From positions 2,683,501 to 2,747,500 of the forward strand of contig OU612074.1 of the NCBI GenBank assembly GCA_914767715.1: a DNA stretch of 64,000 bases, written 5' to 3'. The notes below the pieces were generated by a model. It ran no database searches and was not told where the DNA came from. It was given only the letters and a program-made list of their open reading frames with translations. The position numbers and the translations under genes are program-made. Below are positions 26,901 through 37,153 of this stretch, in pieces. Position 1 is the stretch's first letter. Each line of letters starts with the position of its first letter. This DNA comes from Membranipora membranacea (taxonomy: Eukaryota > Bryozoa > Gymnolaemata > Cheilostomatida > Membraniporidae).

Positions 26901-29900
26901 TATTTTCTGCAAGTACCTGAACGCTCAGGTGATGCTGCGATATCTTACTAGTTTGGTCTGCTCTGTATGTGATACGTCTGCTAGGCAAACTGTATAGTCT
27001 GGTATTGTCGAATATCTAGAGGGGTTAGAAATGTTTACTTGTGACATCCTGGAGGTTGAGTCTATTAATCTTCGGTCTAAGGTCGGTGCTCCAATTCGTA
27101 ATGCTCGGTTGCTTCCGTAAGTTATAGCCTCTTTTGCGAGACATCAATCCATACCCTTCATTATCATCCCACTGAGGGATGGTCTGATGCTCAAACATAT
27201 ATCTGTACTAAGTTATGTTACATCTCTCCATCCAGAGGGAATGATTGATAGCAGAGCTTATGGATAATACTGTCCATCAATCACAAGTTGTCTATCCTTG
27301 TTCTACTATGTGTAGGCAACTTGGGAATCGAATTTGAGTGTGGCAGGAAAGCAGGGAGTTTGGGACATAACCCTTGATGGAAGGGGGGGGGGGGGGGGGT
27401 TATCTTGAGTGAAGGCAGGAACTGGAGTATGTGATGGTGTTTAATTATTCTGAGATGCATAGCCTGTAGATTGTGAACAGGCGGACATTACATACTTTGA
27501 ATTTGATAACAAGACTTGATTCCAGGGCAGAACAATATCTCAACTCTATGATATGATTTTCAACTTATGTCGTGATCAGTGTTTTCAAACAGATGGACCT
27601 TGCAATCATGTGGGTTGGAGTTGGAGCAGGGCAGTAGTGTCCCACCCTCCCTGGTTGTAGTCATGGCTATATTCTTAGGAGGCTGATTGATAGAAGAGTT
27701 GTTTTCACTTATCATTAATCCAGGGTAGTTTGTTTTCTGGGATGTCATTAACTACGATTAATAATCTGCAAGTTTTTATATCCGAAGTTTTGGTATGTAA
27801 TGGATCATGTTTATAGAAAATAGTGTCATGCAATCTAAACAATCAAGGGTAAGTTCTTCATAAATAAATTAAAATCATAATACTTCATTATGTACTAGGA
27901 CCATGTACCAGTGGTGTAGTGTTGGTACTACCCCCTTTCTATAGTCGCTGCATAACAACATAAGCTGGAGCATGATGGCAGTTACATTACTGAGAAGTTT
28001 ACAAGTAGAGGTTTCTGGAAAATATAATCTGCTTTTTACACCATCAGAATTTTATTCTCGATAATTTGGACATGTTTTACAGAGGGGTTTCTAATTAACA
28101 TACCCACCCCTGCTGATGTATTACAGGGTACTTGTTTGGTTTTCATCGATTTGTGTGGTCAGATTATGATTGAAGGGTCTCATTCAGTCATAGTGTACCG
28201 TAGTATATGTGTGTTGAGAGGGACATTAGCACTGATAGATTGATTATAGGTAGCAGAGATCGCTGCAGACAGGGAGATTGCAGGTTACCGGTATGTCACT
28301 TTTAGTGTTTCTGATTCTCTCTTGCAGTAACAGTAGATGCATCAACTCATAGTTTGCAAGATATTTGCTGACATTTGTATAATTTTTTGGTTGCTATCGT
28401 GTTGCACGCACAGACAGACACTATCTGGGTCTTATCTCCCAGGCCGCAGATCATTTCAGGGATCTCAACGTTGAAGGAGAAGGAGAGGTGACAATGAATA
28501 TTTCAAAAGTCTGTCAGAACTTTTTTACTTTTTAGTCCGTTGTTCTCTTTTATCCAAAACGCTGGTACTAAGAATCTGAATTTCCTCTGCTAATTATTTC
28601 ATTTCACCCGGCAGCATTTGATGAGTTTGATAATTTTTATCCTCTCTTGTGCAGCTGTCATAAGCTGGTATACTGAGATCAGTGACCTCACTCACACTGC
28701 TCGGAGCACCTGCTCCATCCCCTCATGTAGCTGCTGTCACAACTGATTATGATTAGTATGGTATAATATCTGTTGGTTCCCATTATTGTGATTGTGTATG
28801 TCTTGCTTGCTGTTTTTCTGACAAGGTTTGACTCGGAACTTCGCACATGGATGAAATTGCTGCGTGACGGCAATATTTGTAGTTAATACACAATCTCAAT
28901 ATTTGTAGCGTTGACATTGCTATTTCCATATGGTTATGTTAGCAATTCATGAGAGTGAGGGACAAAAAAAGAAATGACATGCATCATAACATATCAGGCA
29001 TTGTTTTTACTTGATGTTACATGGACGCTTTATACAAAAACTCTATTTTTGAAAGCTTGACATCCAGATATTGCTTATTCCACTCTATATCTTGTGAGAG
29101 ACAAAGACTTCATGTTTCTTTTTCACGTTTTACAGAATCATCAGAAAACTTGCCTCAGTTGACGCCATCACCATACGGTAGTCTGAGAGATATACAGCAG
29201 GCAGTGTCAGGACCTGATACAGGGTTACCTACGAGCCCTGGTAGTGTATACTCGTCAGGCTTAGGAGCAGATAGTAGGAGTATATCCTCGTTCACCTCCT
29301 CTAGTCAGTATAGTCAGTACAGTGATTACTCACAGATATCAGCTACATCTCCACCCCCTCATCAGAGGTAACAGTCTATCTTACTTCCCTCAAGAATCAC
29401 GCAAAAAATTACTTGCTAGTTCTTAATGTTGGCTAGCATCAATCTTTGCTATGTTTCTTGGGAGTATAATAAAGAAATGAGATTGAGTAAATGTTAGCTA
29501 GCCATAAGGTTCATTATTTTGCCCATGCAAGCAAAGACAAACTTTTACGTTATAGGCCCTATCTTCCCCGGCTGAGGTGGGGAACAGAGTCTGGGGGCTC
29601 AGACTAACATTATGTATGACTGTGCATGTGAAAAATCTGCTTCAAGATTATCAACTGCTGCAGCTTGAGCCAGAAGGTGCCAAAGGCTACCAGGCTTTCA
29701 TTGAAAAGTTTCATAAAAAGCTGAATGAAACAGGACAAACTGGTAACAGCTATAATTAGCTTAGACAGAAACTAATGAATGATTATAGAGTGTTATGTAA
29801 CATCAGACTTGTATGTAAGCTAAGTGTGACTTCTTATACAATAATCGACTTAAACCCAGATGACATTGACCTAAAAATCCTAGACTGGGGCTTAGCAGGG

Positions 29901-32900
29901 TGCTGATCATTAACCAAAGTCTGAAAATGTAATAATTCCATTTATACTGTAAATCTTTGTATGCTATTGGTAGGTGCAAACCTAGAACAAGTTTAATCCA
30001 ATTGCCTGCATTTCTGTTGCTCCCTTCCACTGGTCACCAATGGATCGGGGGGGGGGGGGGGGGGGGTAGACCAAGTTTGGTCCATTTGCCTGCATTCTGA
30101 GTCGCTCCTGATCGACTGGCCACTGCGGCGTGACCAGTGGAGGGGAGCAACAGGAATGCAGGCAATTGGATCAAACTTGTTCTGGTGTGATCCATAGACT
30201 TAATAATTAAGTGCAAACATTTCTTGTGCTATTCTGACTGTAAACCTGCATTTCAACGTTTATGAACAACACAAGTTCATGGTTGATGGTAACAACTCTT
30301 TTCCGAGCGCACTGATTTGGTTCAGCGTCCAAAAAAACAAACGAGTATGTTTTAGTTTATCCTGCCAGCGCATCATATTGTATAATTACTTTTCCGTCAG
30401 CATCCGAGACTGGCAGATTATTAACCGCTGGCGGCTGTATTCTCATTATCTCAGACAAGCTTGTCAACATCACAATTATTTATGTGTTGTTTGCAGCGCT
30501 GATCAGTTTCACTCGTTAACACTGAACGCTCCCTGATTACTCTCTGACATTTACGATCGCATTAATAACTGATTGGAGCACATACCATATGTACTAATGG
30601 GCTGTAGGTACACTATAGCTAACACCTTTCTATCATACTTTACACAGATTGGCTCATTATAACCGGCATAAGGCGCTGACTTCACCTAGACGAAGGAAAA
30701 AAGATAAATTGAAGGGATTATCAGACAGCTGTCACAGCTTGGACTATATTAAAGTACTGAAGAATACTGACAATAACAACGATACTAGCGTGTCACCAGT
30801 AAAAACTGCTCAGTTAGGCTCGCTAGAATCTAGTCCTGTTTATGAGGAGATAGAGCAATTAGACTTAGACTCAGAGGAAGCTGACGTAGAATCTCATACT
30901 GACACTCAGTGCTCAGAGCTGCCAAGGAGCGTCAAACGATCGCACAGTTACGAAGCTGCTATTCCACATTCAGACATCGCCGCTCAATCAGATTCCGGAG
31001 AGCCTGATTCAAAAGTTCAGGAAGGTGACACAGATTCGTCAGTAGATACTGAGAAAATAATCGAGCCGCAGTGTCGTGTCAAACGCTCTGACAGCTACGA
31101 GGCTGCTATCCCTATATTTGACACCTTGGATGAAGACAGAGTAAAGACATTGAGTAGTGTATCTATCCCAGCTCACACACCCACTGATGACACAACTAGT
31201 GCTGCTGTAGAAGACATCACGTTAGCGTCTAGTGTGAATCAAGTGGAGACAATTCCCAGTTCACATATCGGTGAAAAGACAACAGAACTAACCTCGGAGG
31301 ATAGAGTAGATCAGACTATAGTAGACTCTCAGTCCACTCAGCCTGTCATAGAGGAGAATCTCACATCAGACTGTGCTGTAACTACCAATACAGAGTCAAG
31401 CCGGGAATACCCAAGTAATAGTAATCCTAACTTTACCGATCCTGAGGATTTTGCTAACCAGTTGCTGTCGTTAGAAGCTGAGCGCTCTGAGCTGTTGGGG
31501 ACTGTTGAAGTTCAAACTGAACTGACAGACTTACAAGGGGAACCTGATATACAAAACACTGAGTGTGAAGTAGTAGCTGATCATATTGAAAGTGTCAGTG
31601 CAGTTCAAAGTGAAAGCCAACCTGATTCCGCATTCACAGAACCAGACTGTGGGTTACCTCTAAATTCTGAGTTAGTAGAAACTGAGCTCGCAGACTTGGT
31701 TGAGTCTCAAATTGGAGAAGCCTCAGTTGATAAAGCTGATTGTGTGATTGAGCGCCGTCCTTCTATAACTCCTGAACTGTCACAAACAGCAGTATTGGGC
31801 CTCACTGGAGAGCAAAGCTGTGCTGGTACTAATACTGCCGTGGCTGATTTCGAAAGGCGTCCATCTTTAACTGCAGAGACCTCTCATACAGAGGTTCTTG
31901 GTATCACTGCCGAGCAGTGTGATAAAACTGCGGTATCTGAGGTAGCAGTCAGCCCTCATCGCAGGGAATCTCTTATTGCTGAGGTTCTTGTCGCAGATAG
32001 TCTAGGATTATCAGATAATCGATCAGAGACTGAGGAGTTGTCCACTCAAAGACCCACTTGGGAAAGAAAAGAGACAAATAGTGCAGAACTCATTGAACAG
32101 CCTTTAGTGTTAGAAGATCAGATTCTTCCTTCTATAACGCAAAGTCAGCAGGCTTCTCCATCTGACTATCAGCCATTGGCAGATACAAACAGCCTTGACA
32201 TTAGTCTAGACCCACACCATACTGAAGTGACAGAGGATATAATCTCAGAGAACCAGACTCAGTCTCAGTTTACTAGCGGAATAAACAACAAAGAAACCCT
32301 GGCGCCTGAGGAGCTCATAGCCTCACAGATAGTAGAACAAGTCGTACAAGACGCCATCGAGCAGTGCAAAGCGGAACAAGACCAGGTAAGCAATTAATTA
32401 ATTATTAGCTGCTGATTGGAGCTGCAGCATTGCATCAGACTTAATACTAGGGCCATTAGGTCTTTAGCGAGATGTGGTTCTCATGGATAGGCTGATGGAA
32501 GTTTATTTTTATTTTGTGTTGTATTCTTACTGTCAACTCAACAATCTGCAAATCATCCTCACATCAGGATTCTTGTTCAAGTTTTTGCAGTATCAAGCTT
32601 ACATAAATTGTTGGTTTGTATGACACAATAATTTCCGACCCACACATGTCACAGATACCAATTATTACGGTGCATTCTGATTACTGGGTTTGTTGTTACT
32701 CAACATGCCGGGGAAAGCAACTTTGCAGAATTCATGCCAAAGACAATTGCATCCTTTAACTATTAATGATTTAGCATGTTATTGACCATATGCTTGCTTT
32801 CTGAGTTTGCAGTTCATGATCTCAGGCTATTTGTGTCTTGTTTGTGGCTAGCCACCCGCTAATGATTTTGTTACCCTCATCCAACTTACATTGCAAAGCT

Positions 32901-35900
32901 GCTTAATAGGAATAGATCGTAAATCTTACATAACAGAAACAAGCATAGCTCAATAATCATACATTATTCTTGATGCTAATTCAGGAAGAAGCTTTAGACA
33001 AGTTACACGAGCACACAGGGGAAGAACCGGCTGACGCGCTATTAGTCAGTGATACTAAAGAGAAGCAGATATCAGCACCGTTCACAGGCTCAGATTATAC
33101 TGGTACTACTGATACATCTGAGGTTAAACTAGATAGCGCAGATAGTCATAACACTGCAGAAGGGATACAGGATACTTCACAGTCAGATAGTCGTAACGCT
33201 GCTGAGGTTGAACCAGACAGTACAGACTCAGTCGATCACAGCGCTGCTCAGATCAAGAAATCTGTGCTACTAGGAAGAGGGAGTATTTCTCTGGACTCGG
33301 CTAAGTCATTTGAGTGAGTATTACTGCTGTGCTTCTTTGTGTCCTTATACTTATAAATATAATTTAGCAAAATTCTGCGAACTGTCAAATTATACTTCCC
33401 AAAATACCATATTTAAACCATAGGCTTATACCATAGACTTAATTATAATTATTAAGTCTATGGCTTATACTCAGCTATATCAGTTTGTTGAGGTATTTTA
33501 ACTGGAAAGCCTTACTGCAGCCAAATATACAGAAACCGTCAACTCTCTCCCAAGGCCAACAACTAAGGCCATGACTGGAGCTACTGCACATAAGTTTGTG
33601 CTGGGATAGCTGGTAGTAGCATTTCATTATCAACCACTTTCGCTCAAACTGGTAGTTTTGGTCAGTGATACCCTTTTCTTTTATGCATTTAAATTGAGGA
33701 AGTGTCAGATCTCTTCTATAGCTGTTATCTGAACTAATATTATGGGCTTTGTAATCGATAATCACTTCCTTCCTATAAATGTCAGGCTAGTTTTCAGTAT
33801 TGATGTTTGTATCCTTGAGAGGGTATTACTCCTCTTAGTGGCATCTATCTAGCTCTCACTGAATATTCTGAAACTATAACGTTGAGTTTAATAATTCTGC
33901 CATGGTGTGACTTTTCAGATGGAGACCTAGAAAACTTTTCCCTTGCATTAAGAAATGTGTTGACAGCTGTGAACGATTAATGAAGTAATAGCTAAAAAGG
34001 GAAATCAAAGCTATTCTATAAAATTGTTGACTAGTGTTTGACCATTCTTAATAAAGCAAAATGAGTCAAGCTCTACATCCCGATAACCCTAACATGCTCA
34101 GTAACAGTCTTGCTTATTTGAGCGAGGTGTAGTAAAATGTCCATACTACATACTGTGTTATGTAACTTATACTTCTCAGCTATGTTTTTGAATGTTTGCT
34201 TCTATTTTGTAGATTGGTAGCGCCTCCTCCTAATACACCCATGGAGACCAGCCCACCACAGAAGCTGGATGTACCAGTGAGTTCTGAGGCTACAGAAAAT
34301 CACACACCTCCAGCTCAGATAGAGACTGTGGTTACTCCCAGCAGCTCACCTAACCTCTCACAAGTAAGTCACATCTCACAAGTAAGTCATAGAGTTATAT
34401 ATAACCTTACCTCTCACAAGTAAGTAAAAAAGTTACATATAACCAGGAACTCCAGGATCTCCAGCATGAGCCTGTACTTCCAGGCTCTCCAGGATGCATG
34501 TGTGTTATGAGGATTGCAATGCTCTGCTGAATTTTAGCTACTTTGCCCTTTACATAGGAATAAGAAGGAAACCAACCTGAGCCGCAACGAAGTGTCTTGA
34601 TTCTATTTGTGAGTCTTATGGTAAGCGCTACAGTAAATTAGGAGTTACTCCATCTCTGACATTAGTGGGACAACTCTTAATTATGATTGACGTTCATATT
34701 TATCATTAGTTCCTCCAGGGAGTTTGGGACCGAACTCCCTGGTTACTGATCTTGATGCAGTTTGTGAGTTTTCACCTCCTCACTGATGATAACTAGTGAT
34801 TTAAGTGGGTTAAACCTTCATGTATCTGAGGACTATAGCTGTCAATCACCTGTGCTCTGGAGAGTAAGTCCTCATACCACATGATTAGAAAGCTGAGCAT
34901 AGTTTCTGACCACATGTGACTCTTTGTTAGTTTTGACCTCATGTGACTCTTTGTTATATAGTTAGAGAAGAGTAGAGTGTCTGCAGAGTACAGACTAGAG
35001 ACAGATACGCATGAGTTAGAGGATAGAGAACATCTCACACCACATACTCCTGTAGCTGATCAGGTCAATACCTCATATCCCAACAGTGAGGAGGAGGAGG
35101 AGGAGTCAACTCCCAATATACCAGGTGAGCACAACTTAGACGTTAGTCAGACATTATCCATGCTGTCTTCCCTGCTCACTGTCAGCCTCCAAATGTTTTA
35201 TAAACATCTGGGGTGCTAAAACTGAGGGAGAATTTATTATTTCGGAGACCTAAGACCGGATAATTTTAGGGCATAGCACATAGTTATTGTGACAGATGAG
35301 TTGTTAGTCAGCAAGCAACTTTAAAATTGTCTCAATTTAACTTATTTTGAGAAGGCAGCAGCTTATAAGGGTTGTGTTTAGAGTACCAGATCATTACACC
35401 ACTAGGTTATAGCTATCTGATACATTGGTACAATCAGGTCAGCGATATAAGATAAAACTTTGATATATTTTAATGCATCTGTTTGCAGTTTTGCATCCTA
35501 CAAAATATGCTGGGTTTTGGCTTGGTTCTGGTAAAGGTAGGCGATGTGTTGTATATTTTTTATCCCTCCGTCATTTTACCGCTTTTTTGAAGCATTTTCG
35601 TAACCCTTAGTAGAAAACTTTTATCAAATTTTATCACAACAACAAAATTTTCCACACAGATCGAGGAGCACTCATAAGTTTGTTTGCTTGCTTTGAGCAT
35701 TAGCTGGTGATTATTGGCCATGAAAGTGTGTCACAGCGACGAAGGAGTTGTATCCCCTTTTATGACACAAACTTTGCAACATGACATACATGATATACAT
35801 CTCTTTAAATCTTTATCGACACTCTTGATACATGAGCAGCCCTCAGAAGTTGATATTTTTGCTAACCAGTTCTGTTGACACATGGAACCCCAAACCTCAT

Positions 35901-36613
35901 TTGTACCATCTGTGTAGTAGGTTTATCATTTATAAATCCTTGTCATTGTACAGACAACTTGGCTTTTTTTGTCTAGAGCACACTGTAAGTTTTGTGTCAT
36001 ACCCCATTACCATGTGATTTATATCTTCTGACAGCTTGATTGTGATTTATTATCTATAGATGAAGATGATTTAGTTGTTGTGCCTGCTCCCAGTTATAAG
36101 GAGGGATCCTCTACCAGCAATGCAAAACTGGAGACTGAACAGCTTCCTGCAGAGACAAGAGAGCCTACAGTTACGTCTACCGGAGAAACTCAACTATCAG
36201 CTCTACAAAAGGTGCAAAGCCCCGCACAGGAGCAGAATAACATGACCGCTCAACAACCGGAAACGGTGACAGCACAAGGATCAGAGAGTGAAACCACACA
36301 AGAACCAAAGAATGAGGGCTCACAAGAATCGAATATGGAGACCTCCAACGTGTCTGAGACACAGATCACACAAGCAGATGAGCCTTCTCAGATGTCCACC
36401 TTCGCAGAGGAGCCTGTTAATCAGACCACACCAGGAGAAGGAGGAGATGCCCCCGCTAGTTCTATCCATGAAGAGAAACCAACAGGTGCCCCTACTAAGA
36501 AAACTAGTGTCGGTCAGACACTGAGGAACAACTGGCATATCATAGCAGGTGTCGGGATCTTAGTGGCTGCTTCTGCTATAGGTATGGCCCTTATGATTAA
36601 GAACAGGCATTAG
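8998..36613 (+). CDS. BCL2L13-like: Giant BCL2L13 (Bcl-rambo)-like protein, 23 exons
   Basis: Exons: 8998-9051, 9528-9786, 10167-10340, 10753-10864, 11166-11343, 11680-11779, 12066-12101, 12763-12852, 13275-13346, 13705-13865, 14524-14667, 15071-15152, 15406-16360, 16758-16852, 19833-21581, 22886-22962, 26378-26681, 29136-29367, 30648-32385, 32985-33313, 34213-34363, 34962-35124, 36060-36613. All junction phases agree and the total of 7,809 nt gives 2,602 residues. The start ATG has a strong context (A at -3, G at +4). Residues about 305-470 match a Bcl-2 fold: BH1 around W410 (QGGWTEIALYM) and BH2 ending at W460 (FLIENGGWGAV), 50 residues apart as in the family. The C-terminus is a hydrophobic tail anchor (about 2578-2598) with a short basic end, typical of outer mitochondrial membrane insertion. 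Bcl-2 core, long disordered region and tail anchor is the BCL2L13 architecture; that protein acts in apoptosis and mitophagy. Human BCL2L13 is about 485 residues, so this tail is extraordinarily long. Confidence 0.8.
10426..10625. mobile_element. Foldback (MITE-like) element in intron
   Basis: The edges CTTCAAGTCTCAGAA (10426-10440) and TTCTGAGATTGAAG (10612-10625) are imperfect reverse complements. Inside them TTACAAAATTTG and CAAAATCAGGGAGTGAA pair with TTCACTCTCTGATTTTG and ATTTTGTAA. No coding capacity. This is a small non-autonomous foldback; no target duplication was identified. Confidence 0.55.
12325..12339. repeat. Poly-G run (15 G)
   Basis: Fifteen consecutive G follow a T-run in the intron between 12102 and 12762. 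Similar runs occur at 27383-27399 (17 G) and 30047-30066 (20 G). Lengths may be uncertain in the assembly. Confidence 0.8.
12763..14667 (+). CDS. BCL2L13-like: Bcl-2 homology core exons (BH3/BH1/BH2 region)
   Basis: Exons 12763-12852, 13275-13346, 13705-13865 and 14524-14667 encode residues about 305-460 of the giant protein. The first is charged and helical (STREERFHRQIAEELTRSM). FLKLIAARDVEPL (about 354-366) sits where BH3 is expected, but Arg replaces the usual small residue before Asp362. FSTVVEHTARAMPTQGGW leads into BH1, whose Trp410 lies just before the exon border. The central helices follow, then BH2 FLIENGGW closes the last exon at Trp460. The acceptor at 13704 (TTTACTAG) was chosen over the AG at 13690 because the latter gives an immediate in-frame stop. 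This core is the basis for the family assignment. Confidence 0.82.
12974..13180. mobile_element. MITE-like foldback with about 50-bp terminal inverted repeats
   Basis: The left end AAAGCTGCGTTTATACTTCC continues through GACCGAATACTCATCCA. The right end, read as reverse complement, gives AAAGCTGTGATTATACTGCC and GGCCGAATACTCAACCA. The 207-bp element has no ORF and lies inside the intron separating two Bcl-2 core exons. Confidence 0.65.
15406..16360 (+). CDS. BCL2L13-like: Exon 13 of BCL2L13-like gene: Pro/Ser-rich repeat exon
   Basis: This 955-nt exon starts the long tail. Residues encoded at 15562-15965 form tandem repeats: three 12-residue units (NSTQSNSPNYPP) followed by about five units of around 20 residues (SPNYPPPLQEIV plus PTHSQPH). 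The remainder is polar and ends with a basic segment (NRSRRRGGPRLPDG) and a mixed, possibly folded stretch (VSYTIDKRNYKVTEYDYGTM). Entry phase is 1 and exit phase 2 (donor GTGAGT at 16361). Confidence 0.8.
15562..15965 (+). repeat. Coding minisatellite, 36-bp then 60-bp units
   Basis: Units beginning AACTCCACACAGAGCAACAG repeat with a 36-bp period, then 60-bp units carrying CACAGTCCTAACTACCCTCC and CTGCAAGAGATCGTCT follow. Both periods are multiples of three, so copy-number change keeps the frame. Neighbouring 60-bp units are nearly identical, which implies recent expansion. Confidence 0.9.
16853..19832. other. Large intron with one foldback element
   Basis: This intron of nearly 3 kb contains the TTAA-flanked element at 17462-18237. 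The rest is AT-rich with no exon-like stretch that fits the surrounding phase 1 junctions. Confidence 0.6.
17462..18237. mobile_element. TTAA-flanked long-inverted-repeat element, copy 1 (left arm deleted)
   Basis: The ends are GGTAATGTCAAAGACCGATC and its reverse complement, with TTAA immediately outside both (17458-17461, 18238-18241). Terminal repeats of about 50 bp run to CCGTTGGAAAGC. After the left terminal repeat the sequence jumps to the central TTGAATTTAACGCAAAA segment, so most of the left arm seen in the copy at 42412-43772 is missing. There is no transposase ORF, so it is non-autonomous. Confidence 0.8.
19833..21581 (+). CDS. BCL2L13-like: Exon 15 of BCL2L13-like gene: acidic tail exon with LIR-like motifs
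   Basis: This 1,749-nt exon is symmetric (phase 1 in, phase 1 out), so skipping it would keep the frame and remove 583 residues. It begins GDEQRSPMIESD after a good acceptor (TTATTGTTACAG). It has a Lys-rich block (KRKNKSKKKSKKDK), then long acidic/Ser-rich sequence. The clusters EEEEPFDIFAPTPP and PDDDFNRLYDDIM stand out; the latter holds FNRL (20624-20635) and YDDI (20636-20647), both of the [FWY]xx[LIV] form with Asp upstream that LC3/ATG8-interacting motifs use. The family's human member is a mitophagy receptor, but this motif assignment is inference. Confidence 0.8.
24968..25498. mobile_element. TTAA-flanked foldback element with internal tRNA-like segment
   Basis: Inverted repeats of about 125 bp start with AGACTTTGTTTTAGGCTGCT on the left and end with the matching reverse complement on the right, each flanked by TTAA (24964-24967, 25499-25502). 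The unique centre includes a tRNA-like stretch at 25171-25230. No protein-coding capacity. This family is unrelated in sequence to the 17462 and 42412 elements but has the same TTAA borders. Confidence 0.75.
25171..25230 (+). repeat. tRNA-like (SINE) segment inside foldback
   Basis: TGGCGTGGTGATGG (25171-25184) resembles box A and GGTTTGATTCC (25217-25227) differs from box B GGTTCGANTCC by a C-to-T change at CpG. The spacing is tRNA-like. It probably derives from a SINE, either captured by the foldback or ancestral to it. Confidence 0.5.
26682..29135. other. Intron without recognisable genes
   Basis: This 2.45-kb phase 1 intron contains the 17-G run at 27383-27399 and a half-decayed copy of the GGGAGTTTGGGAC hairpin at about 27353-27375. 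I see no exon that would fit. Confidence 0.55.
29984..30183. mobile_element. Foldback element with about 50-bp arms and a poly-G loop
   Basis: AGAACAAGTTTAATCCAATT through CCACTGGTCA (29984-30036) pairs with the reverse complement at 30130-30183. A third, direct partial copy (CAAGTTTGGTCCATTTGCCT) lies in the loop after 20 G residues. Related GTTGCTCCC/GGGAGTGACC pairs occur near 56190-56260. Non-coding. Confidence 0.65.
30648..32385 (+). CDS. BCL2L13-like: Exon 19 of BCL2L13-like gene: internally repeated acidic exon
   Basis: This 1,738-nt exon (phase 2 in, phase 0 out) continues the disordered tail. It opens with a basic block (TSPRRRKKDKLKG) and is then strongly acidic. A 12-residue motif VKR-S-x-S-YEAAIP occurs twice (30931-30966, 31078-31113). 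Four diverged repeats of 34-35 residues follow from 31747, cored by ERRPSIT, ERRPSLT, HRRESLI and ERKETNS and each ending near a Leu/Val-Leu-Gly/Glu stretch. RRxS is the form basophilic kinases such as PKA recognise. YEEI near the start of the exon is a further LIR-like tetrapeptide. Confidence 0.8.
33431..33464. repeat. Short inverted repeat CCATAGACTTAAT...ATTAAGTCTATGG
   Basis: A near-perfect hairpin with arms of about 13 bases and an AT loop. The same half-site occurs at about 30191 (CCATAGACTTAATAATTAAG). It lies in the intron between 33314 and 34212. Confidence 0.6.
34213..34363 (+). CDS. BCL2L13-like: Exon 21 of BCL2L13-like gene with tandem alternative donors
   Basis: This Pro/Ser-rich exon (LVAPPPNTPMETSPPQKLDV...) ends at a CACAA|GTAAGT donor. 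The same CACAAGTAAGT repeats, giving further donors after 34381 and 34419. Use of the second adds exactly 18 nt (VSHISQ) in frame; the third shifts the frame. The first was chosen by parsimony; the second is equally acceptable by sequence. Confidence 0.7.
34715..34742. repeat. Perfect hairpin, GGGAGTT family
   Basis: CCAGGGAGTT and AACTCCCTGG enclose TGGGACCG. It is the best-preserved member of a family also seen at 24606-24629, 54600-54640 and, in weaker form, 22176-22223, 27353 and 41044. Confidence 0.65.
36060..36613 (+). CDS. BCL2L13-like: Final exon of BCL2L13-like gene with tail anchor
   Basis: This 554-nt exon begins DEDDLVVVPAPSY, continues as a Thr/Gln/Glu-rich stretch with loose repeats of (T/S)QE(P/S) type, and ends with LRNNWHIIAGVGILVAASA then IGMALMIKNRH and TAG. 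The roughly 21-residue hydrophobic helix, with Arg/Asn before it and only about four polar or basic residues after it, is a classic tail anchor. In BCL2L13 the same arrangement places the protein in the outer mitochondrial membrane. Confidence 0.85.
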
Positions 36614-36967
36614 ATTAACTATTCCCCTAGTGTATCGTACACATCTATTGCATCTTGAACGAACTATACTATCAATAGATCAAGAATGAACAATATTTAG
36701 AAACAAGTAATTTTCAGATTCTCCTTAAATTGTATAGCAAGTTGTGAAATGCAGAGTTGCAAACTCCTAGTATCTTTACAGCATTTGTGTAATTAGTCTG
36801 CTAGGAACATACACGAGATAAATACATAAAACTTATTCATATGCCAAAGCCTGATAGATTGATTTAAAAAATCTCATCAATTTTATTACTATCATCACTT
36901 ATTCCTTTCGTGTATGAATGTAACTCACATCCATAATGATGTATTTTTGTTTGAATTTATGAAATGA

Positions 36968-36973
36968 AATAAA
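36968..36973 (+). terminator. Polyadenylation signal AATAAA
   Basis: An AATAAA 355 bases after the stop of the Bcl-2-like gene is the likely 3' end signal; the intervening sequence is the 3' UTR. Confidence 0.55.
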
Positions 36974-37153
36974 AAGATATTGATTACTCATTTTATGCAC
37001 AACTGAAAATGATTAAAAATAAGGTCCAGCAACATCATCATTGGACGCCTGATGTGAATAATTGGGATATGGGGTCGGCATTGATATGGGAATGTTAGCC
37101 TCGCGAGGCTTGTCCCCACCCATCCAAGTAATGATTTTTTTCATAAGCGGAGA

